From Deltaproteobacteria bacterium (GTDB taxonomy: Bacteria; Desulfobacterota; Desulfarculia; JACQYL01): a stretch of DNA of 32,034 nt. Below the pieces are notes generated by a model. It worked only from the letters and a program-made list of their open reading frames with translations. It did not search any database and was not told where the DNA came from. Position numbers and translations under genes: made by a program. Shown here piece after piece: positions 6,721 through 14,916 of this stretch. Positions within the stretch are counted from its first letter, which is position 1. Every line of letters starts with the position of its first letter. The stretch is from NCBI GenBank assembly GCA_016208165.1, contig JACQYL010000004.1:1-32034 (forward strand), written 5' to 3'.

Positions 6721-8406
6721 CTAGAACGCGATCTTGTACTTCTGTTGGTCGGCGGGTACGTACCACTTTATCCTGTTGTACGCAATGCCGAGTGGCGCCG
6801 GCTCGATTCCTCGGATACGGCTGCTGACGGCGACCAGAGCCTGAGGCACGTACAGAAACGTATAGGGCTGATCCTCGGCGAGGATCTCCTGGATCTTATA
6901 CAAGCATTCCTTACGCACTTCCCGATCGAACGTATACCGGCTTTTCTCGATCAGCCGATCCACTTCTTCGTTCCGGTACGAGACAAAATTCAGCTCGCTC
7001 GGACGGGTCTTACTGGAATGCCATACGTCAAACAGGTCCGGATCCGGGGGAATGGTCCATCCCAGGATGACGGCTTCAAACTTCTTCTTGTCAATGAACT
7101 CCTTCAGAAACGCAGCCCATTCGACCGTTCGGACCTGCACTTCGATGCCGATGGCTTTCAGGCTGAACTGGATGATAACCCCGGTCTTCTGCCGGCTTTC
7201 GTTCCCCTGGTTCGTGAGGATGGTAAAACGAAAAGGCTCCCCGTCCTTGTCCAGCAGGCCGTCGCCGTCCGTGTCCTCCCAGCCGGCTTCACGCAGCAGT
7301 TCTTTGGCCCGTTCCGGGTTGTACGCATACGGCTTGACGTCGGGGTTGTAAGGCCAGGTACCCGGTTTGAAGGGTCCCGAAGCCGCCTCGCCCAGTCCCA
7401 GCAGCACACCGTCAATGAGTTCCTGTTTGTTTACGGCGTACGATATGGCCTGGCGGACGCGTTTATCTTTGAATTTTGAATCCTCGAGATTGTATCCAAG
7501 GTAGGTATAGGCAGAAGCCAGGTAGCTGTATTTATTAAACCTTTTTTTCCACTGATCACTGACGGTCTGGCGGGTGTATTGAATGGGCGTCAACCCCATG
7601 AGATCGATTCCCCCGGCCTCGAGCTCGAGAAACATCGTGGCCGAATCCGGAATGATCCGGGTTTTGGACTCGGAAATATAGGGCCGTCCCTCGAAATAGT
7701 TCGGATTCGCCCGCAGCACGATTTCCCGTCCGGTAATCCATCGCTCGAACAGGTAGGGTCCCGTGCCCACGGGATCGCGAACCAGGGGGCTCTGCGTTAT
7801 GTCCTTACCCTCGAGCAGATGTTTGGGCGCCACCCCCATGCCCCAACTGGCCAGCGCCGGAGCGAACGGCCGTTTATACGTCACCCGCATGGTATACGAG
7901 TCGATCAGCTCCGCCTTCTGAACCTGTAGAAAATCATCGGCATAGGCTGTGGGCGTTTTTGGATCGATCATCACCTTGTACGTAAACAGGGCGTCCTCGG
8001 CTGTAAAGGGACTCCCGTCGTGCCATTTCACACCTTTGCGCAAGTGAAAATCGATCACCGTGCCGTCTTCGGAAATGTTCCACTTTTCGGCCAGATCTCC
8101 GACCAGATTGATATCCTTGTCGTATTTCACAAGGCCGTTATACACCAGACCCGCGATGGCGTGGGAGGACGAGTCCGAACTCAACATGGGAATCAGGTTG
8201 GACGCATCTCCTATGGAGCCTTCGACCAGGGCGTCACCATAAGCGGGCTCCCCCACGGCTTTCGCAGGTTCCGGAGGCGATGACTCCTGCGTCGCCGGAT
8301 TCTGGACCGAGGGCTCGGATGCCTCTTCTTTCTGACCGCAGGACAAAAAGATCAGGACCACGAGAGCCGGCAGGACCAGGCGCGCGATCCGGTAGCGAAT
8401 GTTCAT
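6721..8406 (-). CDS. Peptide-type ABC transporter substrate-binding lipoprotein (SBP family 5)
   Basis: This 561-residue protein is the extracytoplasmic receptor of the importer. It begins with a lipoprotein signal (hydrophobic run ending FLSC-GQKEE, Cys at residue 23). A Pro/Glu/Ser-rich linker of about 35 residues follows, then a full family-5 binding fold. Family landmarks are LAEKWNISEDGTVIDFHLRKGVKWHDGSPFTAEDA, VGTGPYLFERW and VRQAISYAVNKQELID, plus a DTDGDGLLDKDG loop that often binds calcium. The start ATG 8406 has AAAGGAG with a 6-nt spacer, and a plausible promoter lies immediately upstream. It is first in the operon. Family 5 proteins bind peptides, nickel or some sugars, so the ligand remains open. 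Confidence 0.93.
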   Translation of the reverse strand: MNIRYRIARLVLPALVVLIFLSCGQKEEASEPSVQNPATQESSPPEPAKAVGEPAYGDALVEGSIGDASNLIPMLSSDSSSHAIAGLVYNGLVKYDKDINLVGDLAEKWNISEDGTVIDFHLRKGVKWHDGSPFTAEDALFTYKVMIDPKTPTAYADDFLQVQKAELIDSYTMRVTYKRPFAPALASWGMGVAPKHLLEGKDITQSPLVRDPVGTGPYLFERWITGREIVLRANPNYFEGRPYISESKTRIIPDSATMFLELEAGGIDLMGLTPIQYTRQTVSDQWKKRFNKYSYLASAYTYLGYNLEDSKFKDKRVRQAISYAVNKQELIDGVLLGLGEAASGPFKPGTWPYNPDVKPYAYNPERAKELLREAGWEDTDGDGLLDKDGEPFRFTILTNQGNESRQKTGVIIQFSLKAIGIEVQVRTVEWAAFLKEFIDKKKFEAVILGWTIPPDPDLFDVWHSSKTRPSELNFVSYRNEEVDRLIEKSRYTFDREVRKECLYKIQEILAEDQPYTFLYVPQALVAVSSRIRGIEPAPLGIAYNRIKWYVPADQQKYKIAF

Positions 8407-8430
8407 GAGACGCTCCTTTCGTGAGTCGGT

Positions 8431-8459
8431 ATGATAGAAGAACCTGCGGGAGAATACAA
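8431..8459 (-). promoter_or_regulatory. Probable promoter of the peptide-type transporter operon
   Basis: The minus strand shows TTGTAT (8459-8454), a 17-bp spacer and TATCAT (8436-8431). The -10 is good (5 of 6) and the -35 is weak. It would give a short leader of about 18 nt that contains the AAAGGAG ribosome site of the binding-protein gene. Confidence 0.45.
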
Positions 8460-8512
8460 GGAAAGACCGTCGAGACTACCCGGCAACACTAAGCAGGGAC
8501 ACAATAGAGAAG

Positions 8513-8540
8513 GCAGGGGCGACTGATTCGTCATCCCTGC
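8513..8540. repeat. Dispersed palindromic repeat, degenerate copy (AGGGGCGA family)
   Basis: GCAGGG (8513-8518) pairs with CCCTGC (8535-8540), and GAC (8521-8523) pairs with GTC (8530-8532). The ends and inner GCGA resemble the perfect palindrome at 16367-16394. The comparison suggests two members of one dispersed intergenic repeat family, this one eroded. Confidence 0.5.
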
Positions 8541-8678
8541 GGTGCTCCATTCTCAATCTTCGTCGCTGTCCGGTAGGACCGCAATATAGGCAAGGGGTTG
8601 AAACCCGCCCCTGGGGTTCCCTGTGGGGGGGCTTTCCATGGTTTCCCTCAGAACCTGCTCTATTCTTGCGCCTCGACA

Positions 8679-10724
8679 TTATTGCCCGGACACGGCCTTG
8701 GGGGCGGCGTGCACGCGGTTGAGGAGATACGTATCGGCCGGACCGGATGGAGGCGTGACCACGGCGTTGTATGCACCCGAACCCGAGGGTGTCATCACGA
8801 GCCCGTACCCCGCGTTTGCCAGGTCGTTCGGCGCCGATATGCCGTTCGAGTAGTCTGAATCCAGGAACACGGACCATTCGAGAGCATTGGGGGTAAACAG
8901 AAACAGGGCGGACCCTGCCGCATAGGTTTGTACATAGACGTTCATGCTCTGGTCCTGCTTGTATATGCCGTCTCCGAGCGAAGAGTTCTGGAGACCCTGG
9001 AACACGCGTTTGAGCACCCACGAAGCGGAACCGCCCTGACCGTACGTGAGGATCGCCAGCGCTTCGCCGTTGTCCGGGAAGCTCATGCTGAGTTTGTCAC
9101 CCTGGTTTGCGAGGTCCGGCATACCGGTAATGCCGTCGGACCAATCCGGATCGAGAAACACGTACCAATGCTCCAGGTCAGGGGTCAGAATAACGAGTAT
9201 TTCCCCCGTGGCGTAGGTCTGAACATAGGCGTTTATGGTCTGTTTAGTATCCTTGTAGATCCCGTCCATGTCCGATACGACAGGGCCGCTGCCCGGTGTG
9301 ACCGTGACCGAAACCGGGGCCGTGTCAAAAAGGCCTCCCTTGTCCGTAACGGTCAACAGAAACGTAAGCACAGCCCCCTCGGACCCCGTCTGGGGAGCTG
9401 TAAAAGACGCCTGGACCGTATTCGCATTGGACAGAGACACCTGGGGACCGCCCGTTTGCATCCATGCGTAGGAGTCGATGCCGTCGTCGGAATCCGATGA
9501 GCCCGTGCCGTCCAGCACGACCATTGCTCCTTCGTTGACCGTTTGATTGGGTCCTGCGTCGGCCACGGGAGCCGTGTTCTGGCTGGAATCCGCCACCGTC
9601 ACCACGACCGAGTCCGATGACAGAAGCCCTGCCTGATCCTCGACGGTGAGCTCGAACGTCAGCGTGGCTCCTCCCGCACCCACTTCAGGCGCCGTGAAGG
9701 AGGCTTGAGCGCTCGAAGCGCCGGTAAGACCGGCGGCCGGGCCCCCCGTCTGCACCCATGAATACGACTTGATCCCATCGTCGGGGTCCGATGAAGCCGA
9801 ACCGTCCAGCACCACCGCGCTTCCCTCCTGCACGATCCGGTCGGCTCCGGCTCGGGCCGTGGGAGGCTGGTTCTCACCCGCGGGATAGACGGTCACCACC
9901 GTTGTGTCGGCATCCGAAAACCCTCCGCCATCCGTAACCGTGAGCTGGAACGTCAGCGTGGAACTCGTTCCCGACACGTCCGGCGCTGTGAATGTGACCT
10001 GATCACTCGATGGGTTGATCAGGTTTACGGTGGGGCCGTTCAGTTGCACCCAGGAATAGGTCTCGATGCCGTCGTCAGGATCCGATGAATCCGAACCGTT
10101 CAGAGTAACTGTGCCCCCTTCCTGCACCGACTGGTTGCCTCCCGCATTGGCCGTGGGACCTATATTCGCCGCGGAAGCGCTCAATGTGGCGCCCTGCACC
10201 GAGTTCACGGTCAGCGCTCCTCCGGAGGTATCGGTTACTTTCACTTCAGCCGGGTTCAGTTGACCGTTGTCCCGGTTTTGAACCGTGAACGAGACCGTGG
10301 CGAGGACTCCGTTGCCGCTGGGTCCCGCACCGCCGCCAAGGGTGAACGCGCCGTACTCCAGCTTTCCGGCGCTGTTGTCGATATTGAGGCCCAAAACCAT
10401 CGTGCTTCTGCCCGTGCTTCCCAGCAAGGGTCCCAGGGTCACGCTGTTTGCGTCCGATATCCGCACCACGGACGGATCGTAGAGAATGTTGAATTCGAAG
10501 GCTCCTAGATCCGACACATCCTCGATGGCCACCTCGACGTCGAACGAAGCGCCCGAAGCCGGCAAATCCACGGCGGCCGGACTGAGTTTCACGGTAAGCG
10601 CATACGCAGGCATGGATGACGCCACGGCGAGCATCGCCAGGACCCATACGGAGCCCCAAAACAGGGTTGGAATTCGACCCTGTTTCACATCACGGGATGG
10701 AAAACGCAGAGGAGACAAACGCAT
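8679..10724 (-). CDS. Secreted cohesin-domain protein with three PKD-like domains and two C-terminal repeats
   Basis: This is a 681-residue exported protein. Residues 1-42 form a signal peptide with a long positively charged start and a cleavage site after MPAYA. Residues 43-186 are a cohesin-type beta domain (LSPAAVDLPASGASFDVEV, FEFNILYDPSVV, GNGVLATVSFTV). Three consecutive PKD/REJ-like domains follow at about 188-280, 286-377 and 384-476. Each opens with PxAxAGxxQxVxEG and contains DSSDPDDGIxxYSW and FTAP. The C-terminus holds two copies of a module of about 85 residues (about 487-572 and 585-671) with DGIYK, YVQTYA, TP-x4-W-x-VFLD-x-D and DLAN. The start ATG 10724 follows GGGAG. No dockerin, sortase signal or membrane anchor is visible. 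A role in surface adhesion or carbohydrate/protein assembly is inferred. Confidence 0.85.
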   Translation of the reverse strand: MRLSPLRFPSRDVKQGRIPTLFWGSVWVLAMLAVASSMPAYALTVKLSPAAVDLPASGASFDVEVAIEDVSDLGAFEFNILYDPSVVRISDANSVTLGPLLGSTGRSTMVLGLNIDNSAGKLEYGAFTLGGGAGPSGNGVLATVSFTVQNRDNGQLNPAEVKVTDTSGGALTVNSVQGATLSASAANIGPTANAGGNQSVQEGGTVTLNGSDSSDPDDGIETYSWVQLNGPTVNLINPSSDQVTFTAPDVSGTSSTLTFQLTVTDGGGFSDADTTVVTVYPAGENQPPTARAGADRIVQEGSAVVLDGSASSDPDDGIKSYSWVQTGGPAAGLTGASSAQASFTAPEVGAGGATLTFELTVEDQAGLLSSDSVVVTVADSSQNTAPVADAGPNQTVNEGAMVVLDGTGSSDSDDGIDSYAWMQTGGPQVSLSNANTVQASFTAPQTGSEGAVLTFLLTVTDKGGLFDTAPVSVTVTPGSGPVVSDMDGIYKDTKQTINAYVQTYATGEILVILTPDLEHWYVFLDPDWSDGITGMPDLANQGDKLSMSFPDNGEALAILTYGQGGSASWVLKRVFQGLQNSSLGDGIYKQDQSMNVYVQTYAAGSALFLFTPNALEWSVFLDSDYSNGISAPNDLANAGYGLVMTPSGSGAYNAVVTPPSGPADTYLLNRVHAAPKAVSGQ

Positions 10725-10810
10725 CTCTCGCTCCCTGATTCATAGGCCGACGCCGGCCCGCGGAATAACTTCAATTCGGAAGTATTCGTAAGGAGTTATA
10801 TCGTGCCGTA

Positions 10811-10839
10811 ATTATACCATCCATTCAAGAGCGTGGCAA
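10811..10839 (-). promoter_or_regulatory. Promoter of the cohesin-protein gene
   Basis: The minus strand shows TTGCCA (10839-10834), exactly 17 bp, then a consensus TATAAT (10816-10811). Transcription would start near 10804 and give a leader of about 80 nt. Confidence 0.65.
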
Positions 10840-10860
10840 CCGCGCGCAGCAAGCCTTTTC

Positions 10861-10889
10861 TTTACCCTTTGCAGCCTTTCTGCTATACA
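10861..10889 (+). promoter_or_regulatory. Possible promoter of the acyl-CoA ligase gene
   Basis: TTTACC (10861-10866), a 17-bp spacer and TATACA (10884-10889) lie on the plus strand. They stand back to back with the cohesin-gene promoter in the divergent intergenic region. The match is moderate. Confidence 0.4.
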
Positions 10890-10981
10890 CCCGGAAAAGA
10901 AACGGTGAGTCGAACGGTCGAGTTCACCTCGGGGACCGTCCGGAACAACACATCGAGACAAGCGGAAGGGGCGCGAAGCGA

Positions 10982-12553
10982 ATGAACATACCTTTCATCC
11001 TGGAAAAAGCGTTGAATCTTTACGAACACAAGGAAGCGGTGGTGTGTCGCGATCAACGTTTCACTTACGGCGAATTCGCTAAGCGCGTTTATGCCCTGGC
11101 TCACTTCCTGTCTTCATTGGGTATACGTAAGCGGGACCGGGTCGCCATCCTGCACCCGAACGGCCACGAATTCCTGGAAAGCTACTTCGCGGCCGCACAA
11201 CTCGGGGCCATCCTGAATCCGCTCAATTTCAGGTTGTCGCCCTCGGAACTGAGCTTCATTCTGAACGATTCGGACGCATCGGTCCTCATCTCGGCCCCCC
11301 GATATCACGAGCAAGTCCACGCGCTCCGGTCATTGGAAACGGTGCTGGAAAAGGTGGTCTGGACGGGCGGGAATACTCCGCCGACCGGTTTCGAAGCCTT
11401 CGATTACGAGGAAATCGTCCGCAGCAGCCCAACGGATCCCCCTTCCGTTCCGGACAGCACGGATGACGATGTGGTCCATCTCTATTACACGAGCGGAACC
11501 ACGGGCCGGCCCAAAGGCGTCATGTTGTCCCACCGGAACGTCTGCACCCACGCCCTTTCCGCCATTGCGGAACTGAACCTGAACGATCGAGACAACTGGA
11601 TTCACGTAGCGCCCTTGTTTCATCTGGCCGACGCCTGGGCCACGTTCGCCATAACGTGGGTGGGAGGCAAGCACGTGGTGGTCACGGACTTCGAACCGGT
11701 GGAAGTGCTTTCCGTGATGGAGCGCGAGCGCGTGACCATTACGAACATGGTGCCCACCATGCTCAACATCCTCGTCAATACTCCCGAGGTGAGCGGGTTC
11801 GATTTTTCCGGCCTTCGGGCCATATTGAGCGGCGGCGCGCCCATCGCCCCCGAAGTGGTCCGGAAAATCATGGCCACCTTCAAATGCGACTACGTACAGA
11901 CTTACGGCATGACGGAAACCAGTCCGTACCTGACCCTGTCTCTTCTGAAAGAAAACCTGGTTCACCTCCCCGAAGAGGACAAGTTTAGATTCAAGGCCAA
12001 GACCGGCCGCCCGTTTATCGGTGTCCTCTTGCGTGTGGTTCGGGACGACGGAACGGACGTGAATCCCGACGATCGGGAAGTCGGTGAAATCATCGTCAAA
12101 GGAGACATTGTCACCAAGGGCTACTGGAACCGTCCGGAAGAGACCGCCAATGCTCTCAGGGACGGATGGCTGCATACGGGGGACCTTGCCGTCATCGACC
12201 GGGAAGGGTACGTGAACATCGTGGACCGCAAGAAGGACATGATCATCACGGGTGGGGAGAACGTGTATTCCGTGGAGGTGGAAAACGTTCTTTACATGCA
12301 CCCGGACGTATTGGAGGCCGCGGTGATCGGAGTCCCGGATCCGAAATGGGGAGAAGCGGTAACCGCGGTGGTGGTGCCCAAACCAAACACCCAACCCTCG
12401 GAAGCGGATATCATCGATTTCTGCAAAGCGCGCATTGCCCATTATAAGTCGCCTAAAAGCGTGGTCTTTATTTCCGAGCTTCCCAAGACCGGCTCCGGAA
12501 AGATTTTCAAGAAAGGCATCAGGGAAACGGCAAGGGGTCAAGTCTGCTCTTGA
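10982..12553 (+). CDS. AMP-forming acyl-CoA synthetase (class I adenylate-forming ligase)
   Basis: The enzyme activates a carboxylic acid, probably a fatty or aromatic acid, with ATP and then forms a CoA thioester. All core motifs are present in its 523 residues: A3 YYTSGTTGRPKGV (168-180), A5 QTYGMTETSP (306-315), A7 GWLHTGDL (395-402), hinge A8 DRKKDMIITGGENVYSVEVE (415-434) and the catalytic lysine in PKTGSGKIFKK (501-511). The usual tail, commonly ending near LRE-x-YW, is missing. After KKGIRETA the frame runs into a dispersed repeat that encodes RGQVCS and the stop, so the C-terminus was altered by repeat insertion or recombination. The catalytic lysine survives, so activity is plausible. 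Start ATG 10982 has GGAAGGGG upstream with a somewhat long spacer. Confidence 0.93.
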   Translation: MNIPFILEKALNLYEHKEAVVCRDQRFTYGEFAKRVYALAHFLSSLGIRKRDRVAILHPNGHEFLESYFAAAQLGAILNPLNFRLSPSELSFILNDSDASVLISAPRYHEQVHALRSLETVLEKVVWTGGNTPPTGFEAFDYEEIVRSSPTDPPSVPDSTDDDVVHLYYTSGTTGRPKGVMLSHRNVCTHALSAIAELNLNDRDNWIHVAPLFHLADAWATFAITWVGGKHVVVTDFEPVEVLSVMERERVTITNMVPTMLNILVNTPEVSGFDFSGLRAILSGGAPIAPEVVRKIMATFKCDYVQTYGMTETSPYLTLSLLKENLVHLPEEDKFRFKAKTGRPFIGVLLRVVRDDGTDVNPDDREVGEIIVKGDIVTKGYWNRPEETANALRDGWLHTGDLAVIDREGYVNIVDRKKDMIITGGENVYSVEVENVLYMHPDVLEAAVIGVPDPKWGEAVTAVVVPKPNTQPSEADIIDFCKARIAHYKSPKSVVFISELPKTGSGKIFKKGIRETARGQVCS

Positions 12554-12560
12554 CTCTTGC
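12534..12560 (+). repeat. Solo REP-like end repeat overlapping the ligase stop codon
   Basis: The 27-bp sequence starts GGGGTCAAGTCTGCTCTTGA and continues through CTCTTGC. It is identical over 26 bp to 14897-14922 and is the inverted complement of 15039-15063. Its core GTCAAG-TCTGCT-CTTGAC is a 6-bp hairpin. It supplies the last five codons (GQVCS) and the TGA of the acyl-CoA ligase. Confidence 0.85.
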
Positions 12561-12603
12561 TCAGGTATGCTACGAGGAATTCATAGTTGCAAGGCTAAAT
12601 GCT

Positions 12604-12686
12604 GTAGGTTGGGTTAGCGAGCAAGGCGAGCGTAACCCAACGGGTATGATCGTATTTGTTGGGTTTCGTTCCTCAACCCAACCTAC
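12604..12686. repeat. 83-bp palindromic repeat (GTAGGTTGGGTT family)
   Basis: The element begins GTAGGTTGGGTT and ends with its exact complement AACCCAACCTAC. Inside, each half folds by itself: GTTGGGTTA pairs with TAACCCAAC, and GTTGGGTT pairs with AACCCAAC. This two-hairpin, inverted-doublet form is typical of REPIN/MITE-like elements. It lies between the ligase and GNAT genes and carries no gene. Confidence 0.8.
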
Positions 12687-12722
12687 CCTTTGCGGGCGGA
12701 AAAACTGAAAGACAAGCCTCAT

Positions 12723-13244
12723 ATGAACGCGAACGGAATTGACCTTTATTTCGGGTACTTTCCGGGAGTCATCGGCAAGGTCACCGAACTTCATGCGGTT
12801 TACTACCACGAGCATTGGGGCTTCGATCTCTCCTTCGAGAGTCAGGTTGGGCTGGAACTGTCCGAATTTATGGCAAAATTCGATCCTGAAAGGGACGGTC
12901 TCTGGTCGGCTTTTAGTGATGGGGAATTTACCGGGGCCGTCGCCATAGACGGCCGGCCGGTTCAGGGCGAGGGCGCCCGCCTTCGATGGTTCATTGTACG
13001 GCCCGGCTTTCAGGGACAAGGAGTGGGTCGTTTGCTGATACGGCAGTGCGTGGACTTCTGCAGAAGCAAGGGTTATCCGAAAATCCATTTATGGACCTTC
13101 AAGGGTCTTGACGCCGCTCGTCGCCTGTACGAACGTAAAGGGTTCCGACTTTGTGTGGAACACGAAGTGGCTCAGTGGGGGACCCGGATCCGGGAGCAGA
13201 AGTTCGAGCTTGTATTGAAAGAAGAGGGAACTGGTTCGGGTTGA
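12723..13244 (+). CDS. GNAT-family N-acetyltransferase
   Basis: A cytoplasmic acyl-CoA-dependent acetyltransferase of 173 residues. The acetyl-CoA site is clear in RWFIVRPGFQGQGVGRLLIRQCVDF, where Q-x-x-G-x-G binds the pyrophosphate. The LDAARRLYERKGFRL segment of the C-terminal GNAT motif follows, then a final beta strand (KFELVL). The N-terminal part (FGYFPGVIGKVTELHAVYYHEHWGFDLSFE) is like the GNAT half of the MarR-GNAT regulators. No MarR domain is attached here. ATG 12723 is the likely start; a TTG at 12690, almost touching the repeat upstream, would add 11 residues. No good ribosome site is visible for either. The substrate is unknown. Confidence 0.85.
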   Translation: MNANGIDLYFGYFPGVIGKVTELHAVYYHEHWGFDLSFESQVGLELSEFMAKFDPERDGLWSAFSDGEFTGAVAIDGRPVQGEGARLRWFIVRPGFQGQGVGRLLIRQCVDFCRSKGYPKIHLWTFKGLDAARRLYERKGFRLCVEHEVAQWGTRIREQKFELVLKEEGTGSG

Positions 13245-13297
13245 GCCATGAAACCCGACAAGTACGGCTCTTATGCCGGGCTTGGGTGGCGCCGGCG

Positions 13298-13379
13298 ACT
13301 CGTTGTCCCCGTTGCAAAGCAACGAGTGGCTCTATCCTACGGGTGAAACCATACAGATATCCCGGTGCGCAGTGCGCAC
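13298..13379. repeat. Cluster of short palindromes in the intergenic region
   Basis: CGTTGC-AAA-GCAACG (13310-13324) overlaps an alternative pairing of ACTCGTTG (13298-13305) with CAACGAGT (13320-13327). Further on, GTGCGCA-G-TGCGCAC (13365-13379) is a perfect palindrome. There is no T-tract, so these are more like dispersed repeats or protein sites than terminators. Confidence 0.45.
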
Positions 13380-13455
13380 TTGACTATTGCGAGCATCCGG
13401 AACCCGCGAGGGCCTGATGCTCGACGAGGGGCTGAAACTTGGAGAACGTCACTGA

Positions 13456-14916
13456 ATGAAAAAGCGGATTCTACTGTTTTACCCGTCTCTGTCCAAAGCC
13501 CTTCCTCCGAGACCGTTTTGGGAACCGCTGCAACTCCTGCATCTTTCGAGGATGTTTCGCGACACGCCATTCGATGTCGAAATCATTGACGGGCGCTTGC
13601 ATCCGGATCCGTCGGATTTGCCCATTTCCGGAAGGGGCGAAGATGTTCTGTGCTGCGGCGTCACCGCCATGACGAGTTACCAGTTGATCCAGGGTTTGGA
13701 GTTCTCGAATTGGATAAAAGAACGCTTTCCCGGGATGCCCGTCGTTTGGGGGGGGTGGCATCCTACCCTGATGCCCGAACAGACTCTCTCGGAACCCTGC
13801 ATAGATATCGTGGTTCGGGGACAGGGAGAAGTCACGTTCCTCGAGTTGTGCCGGGCCCTGGATGAAGACTCCGGCCTCGAGGACGTCCCGGGCCTCATGT
13901 ACAAGGACGACGGCGCCCTGGTGGAAACGAACATCCGACCCCTGGCGGATCCCAATACCTTGCCTCCTGTGGACTTCGCCGATCTTCCGGACCTCGAACC
14001 GTACCAACTTCACGATGTGCTGTTCTACATGTCCAGTGTGGGATGCCCGTACCGCTGTTCCTACTGTTCCCTCAGCGCCTTTTCCCGGAGACGCTGGCTA
14101 GCCATGGACAGCGCCCGCGTGGTGACGGAGATATCGGATCTCCATCAGCGATACGGATTCGGGCGCCTTATTTTCTGGGACAACGTGTTCTTCGTGCAGC
14201 GGAAACGGGTGGAAGAGATCTGCCTTGGGTTCATCGATCGGAATGTGGGCGTCAAATGGTCCGCGCACGCCCGGATCAACGAGATCGCGTCATGGAGCGA
14301 CGACTTCCTGGACACCCTCGCGAGATCGGGATGTGAAAGCTTGTATGTGGGGGTCGAATCGGGCAGTCAGTCCCTGCTGGACATCCTGCGAAAGGACATC
14401 AAGGCCGCCGATGTTCCCCTCGTGGTAGCCAAGTTGAAACGACACGGACTGAAAATGGCCGGCAATTGGATGATCGGTTTGAGGCATGAAACCGTTTCCG
14501 ATGTAGCCCTGACCATTCAGCAGATTCACCGGGCCCTCGAAGCGTACGATTTTAAGCCCGACGCCATGGAGGTGTTTCTGTACCGCTTCGTCCCCATGCC
14601 CGGAACCGCCATGTACGACGAGTTGTCCCCGGAAGAAAAAGCCTCGATGCCGCAACGTCTCCCCGAGTGGGGCCGTTTTATCGTGGACACCATCGAAGAC
14701 GGTTTGACCCCCTGGGACACGGACGACAACAGGGCACTGGCCGCCTCGTCCGCGTTTTACCTGTGGAACGGTTACCTGAGACGGGAGCCTGCCGTGGGCT
14801 GGAAGAGCCGGCTGCTCCGTTTTCTGTCCAGGATGAGAGTCCGGTGGGGGCTCCTTGGGGCGCCCTTTGAATGGCGACTGTGGCGCCGCAAGCACAGGGG
14901 TCAAGTCTGCTCTTGA
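13456..14916 (+). CDS. B12-binding-type radical SAM protein (BchE-like)
   Basis: This 486-residue protein has an N-terminal cobalamin-binding-like Rossmann domain (about 1-135, with VVWGGWHPTLMPEQ and DIVVRGQGEVTF). A radical SAM TIM barrel follows, with its [4Fe-4S] motif CPYRCSYC (197-204) and the later SLYVGVESGSQSLLDILRK segment. Enzymes of this class carry out methylations or rearrangements in cofactor, lipid or antibiotic synthesis; the substrate is not predictable here. The C-terminus ends RRKHRGQVCS. The last residues and stop are encoded by the left end of the REPIN-like element, as in the upstream ligase. Start ATG 13456 has only a weak, distant GGAG. Neighbours do not form an obvious pathway with it. 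Confidence 0.9.
   Translation: MKKRILLFYPSLSKALPPRPFWEPLQLLHLSRMFRDTPFDVEIIDGRLHPDPSDLPISGRGEDVLCCGVTAMTSYQLIQGLEFSNWIKERFPGMPVVWGGWHPTLMPEQTLSEPCIDIVVRGQGEVTFLELCRALDEDSGLEDVPGLMYKDDGALVETNIRPLADPNTLPPVDFADLPDLEPYQLHDVLFYMSSVGCPYRCSYCSLSAFSRRRWLAMDSARVVTEISDLHQRYGFGRLIFWDNVFFVQRKRVEEICLGFIDRNVGVKWSAHARINEIASWSDDFLDTLARSGCESLYVGVESGSQSLLDILRKDIKAADVPLVVAKLKRHGLKMAGNWMIGLRHETVSDVALTIQQIHRALEAYDFKPDAMEVFLYRFVPMPGTAMYDELSPEEKASMPQRLPEWGRFIVDTIEDGLTPWDTDDNRALAASSAFYLWNGYLRREPAVGWKSRLLRFLSRMRVRWGLLGAPFEWRLWRRKHRGQVCS

Noticed and set aside
11330-12541. Long open frame on the minus strand, about 400 codons
   Set aside because: It lies entirely opposite the acyl-CoA ligase, which has every family motif. 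The His/Gly/Val-rich product has no recognisable domain and is typical of antisense frames in GC-rich genes.
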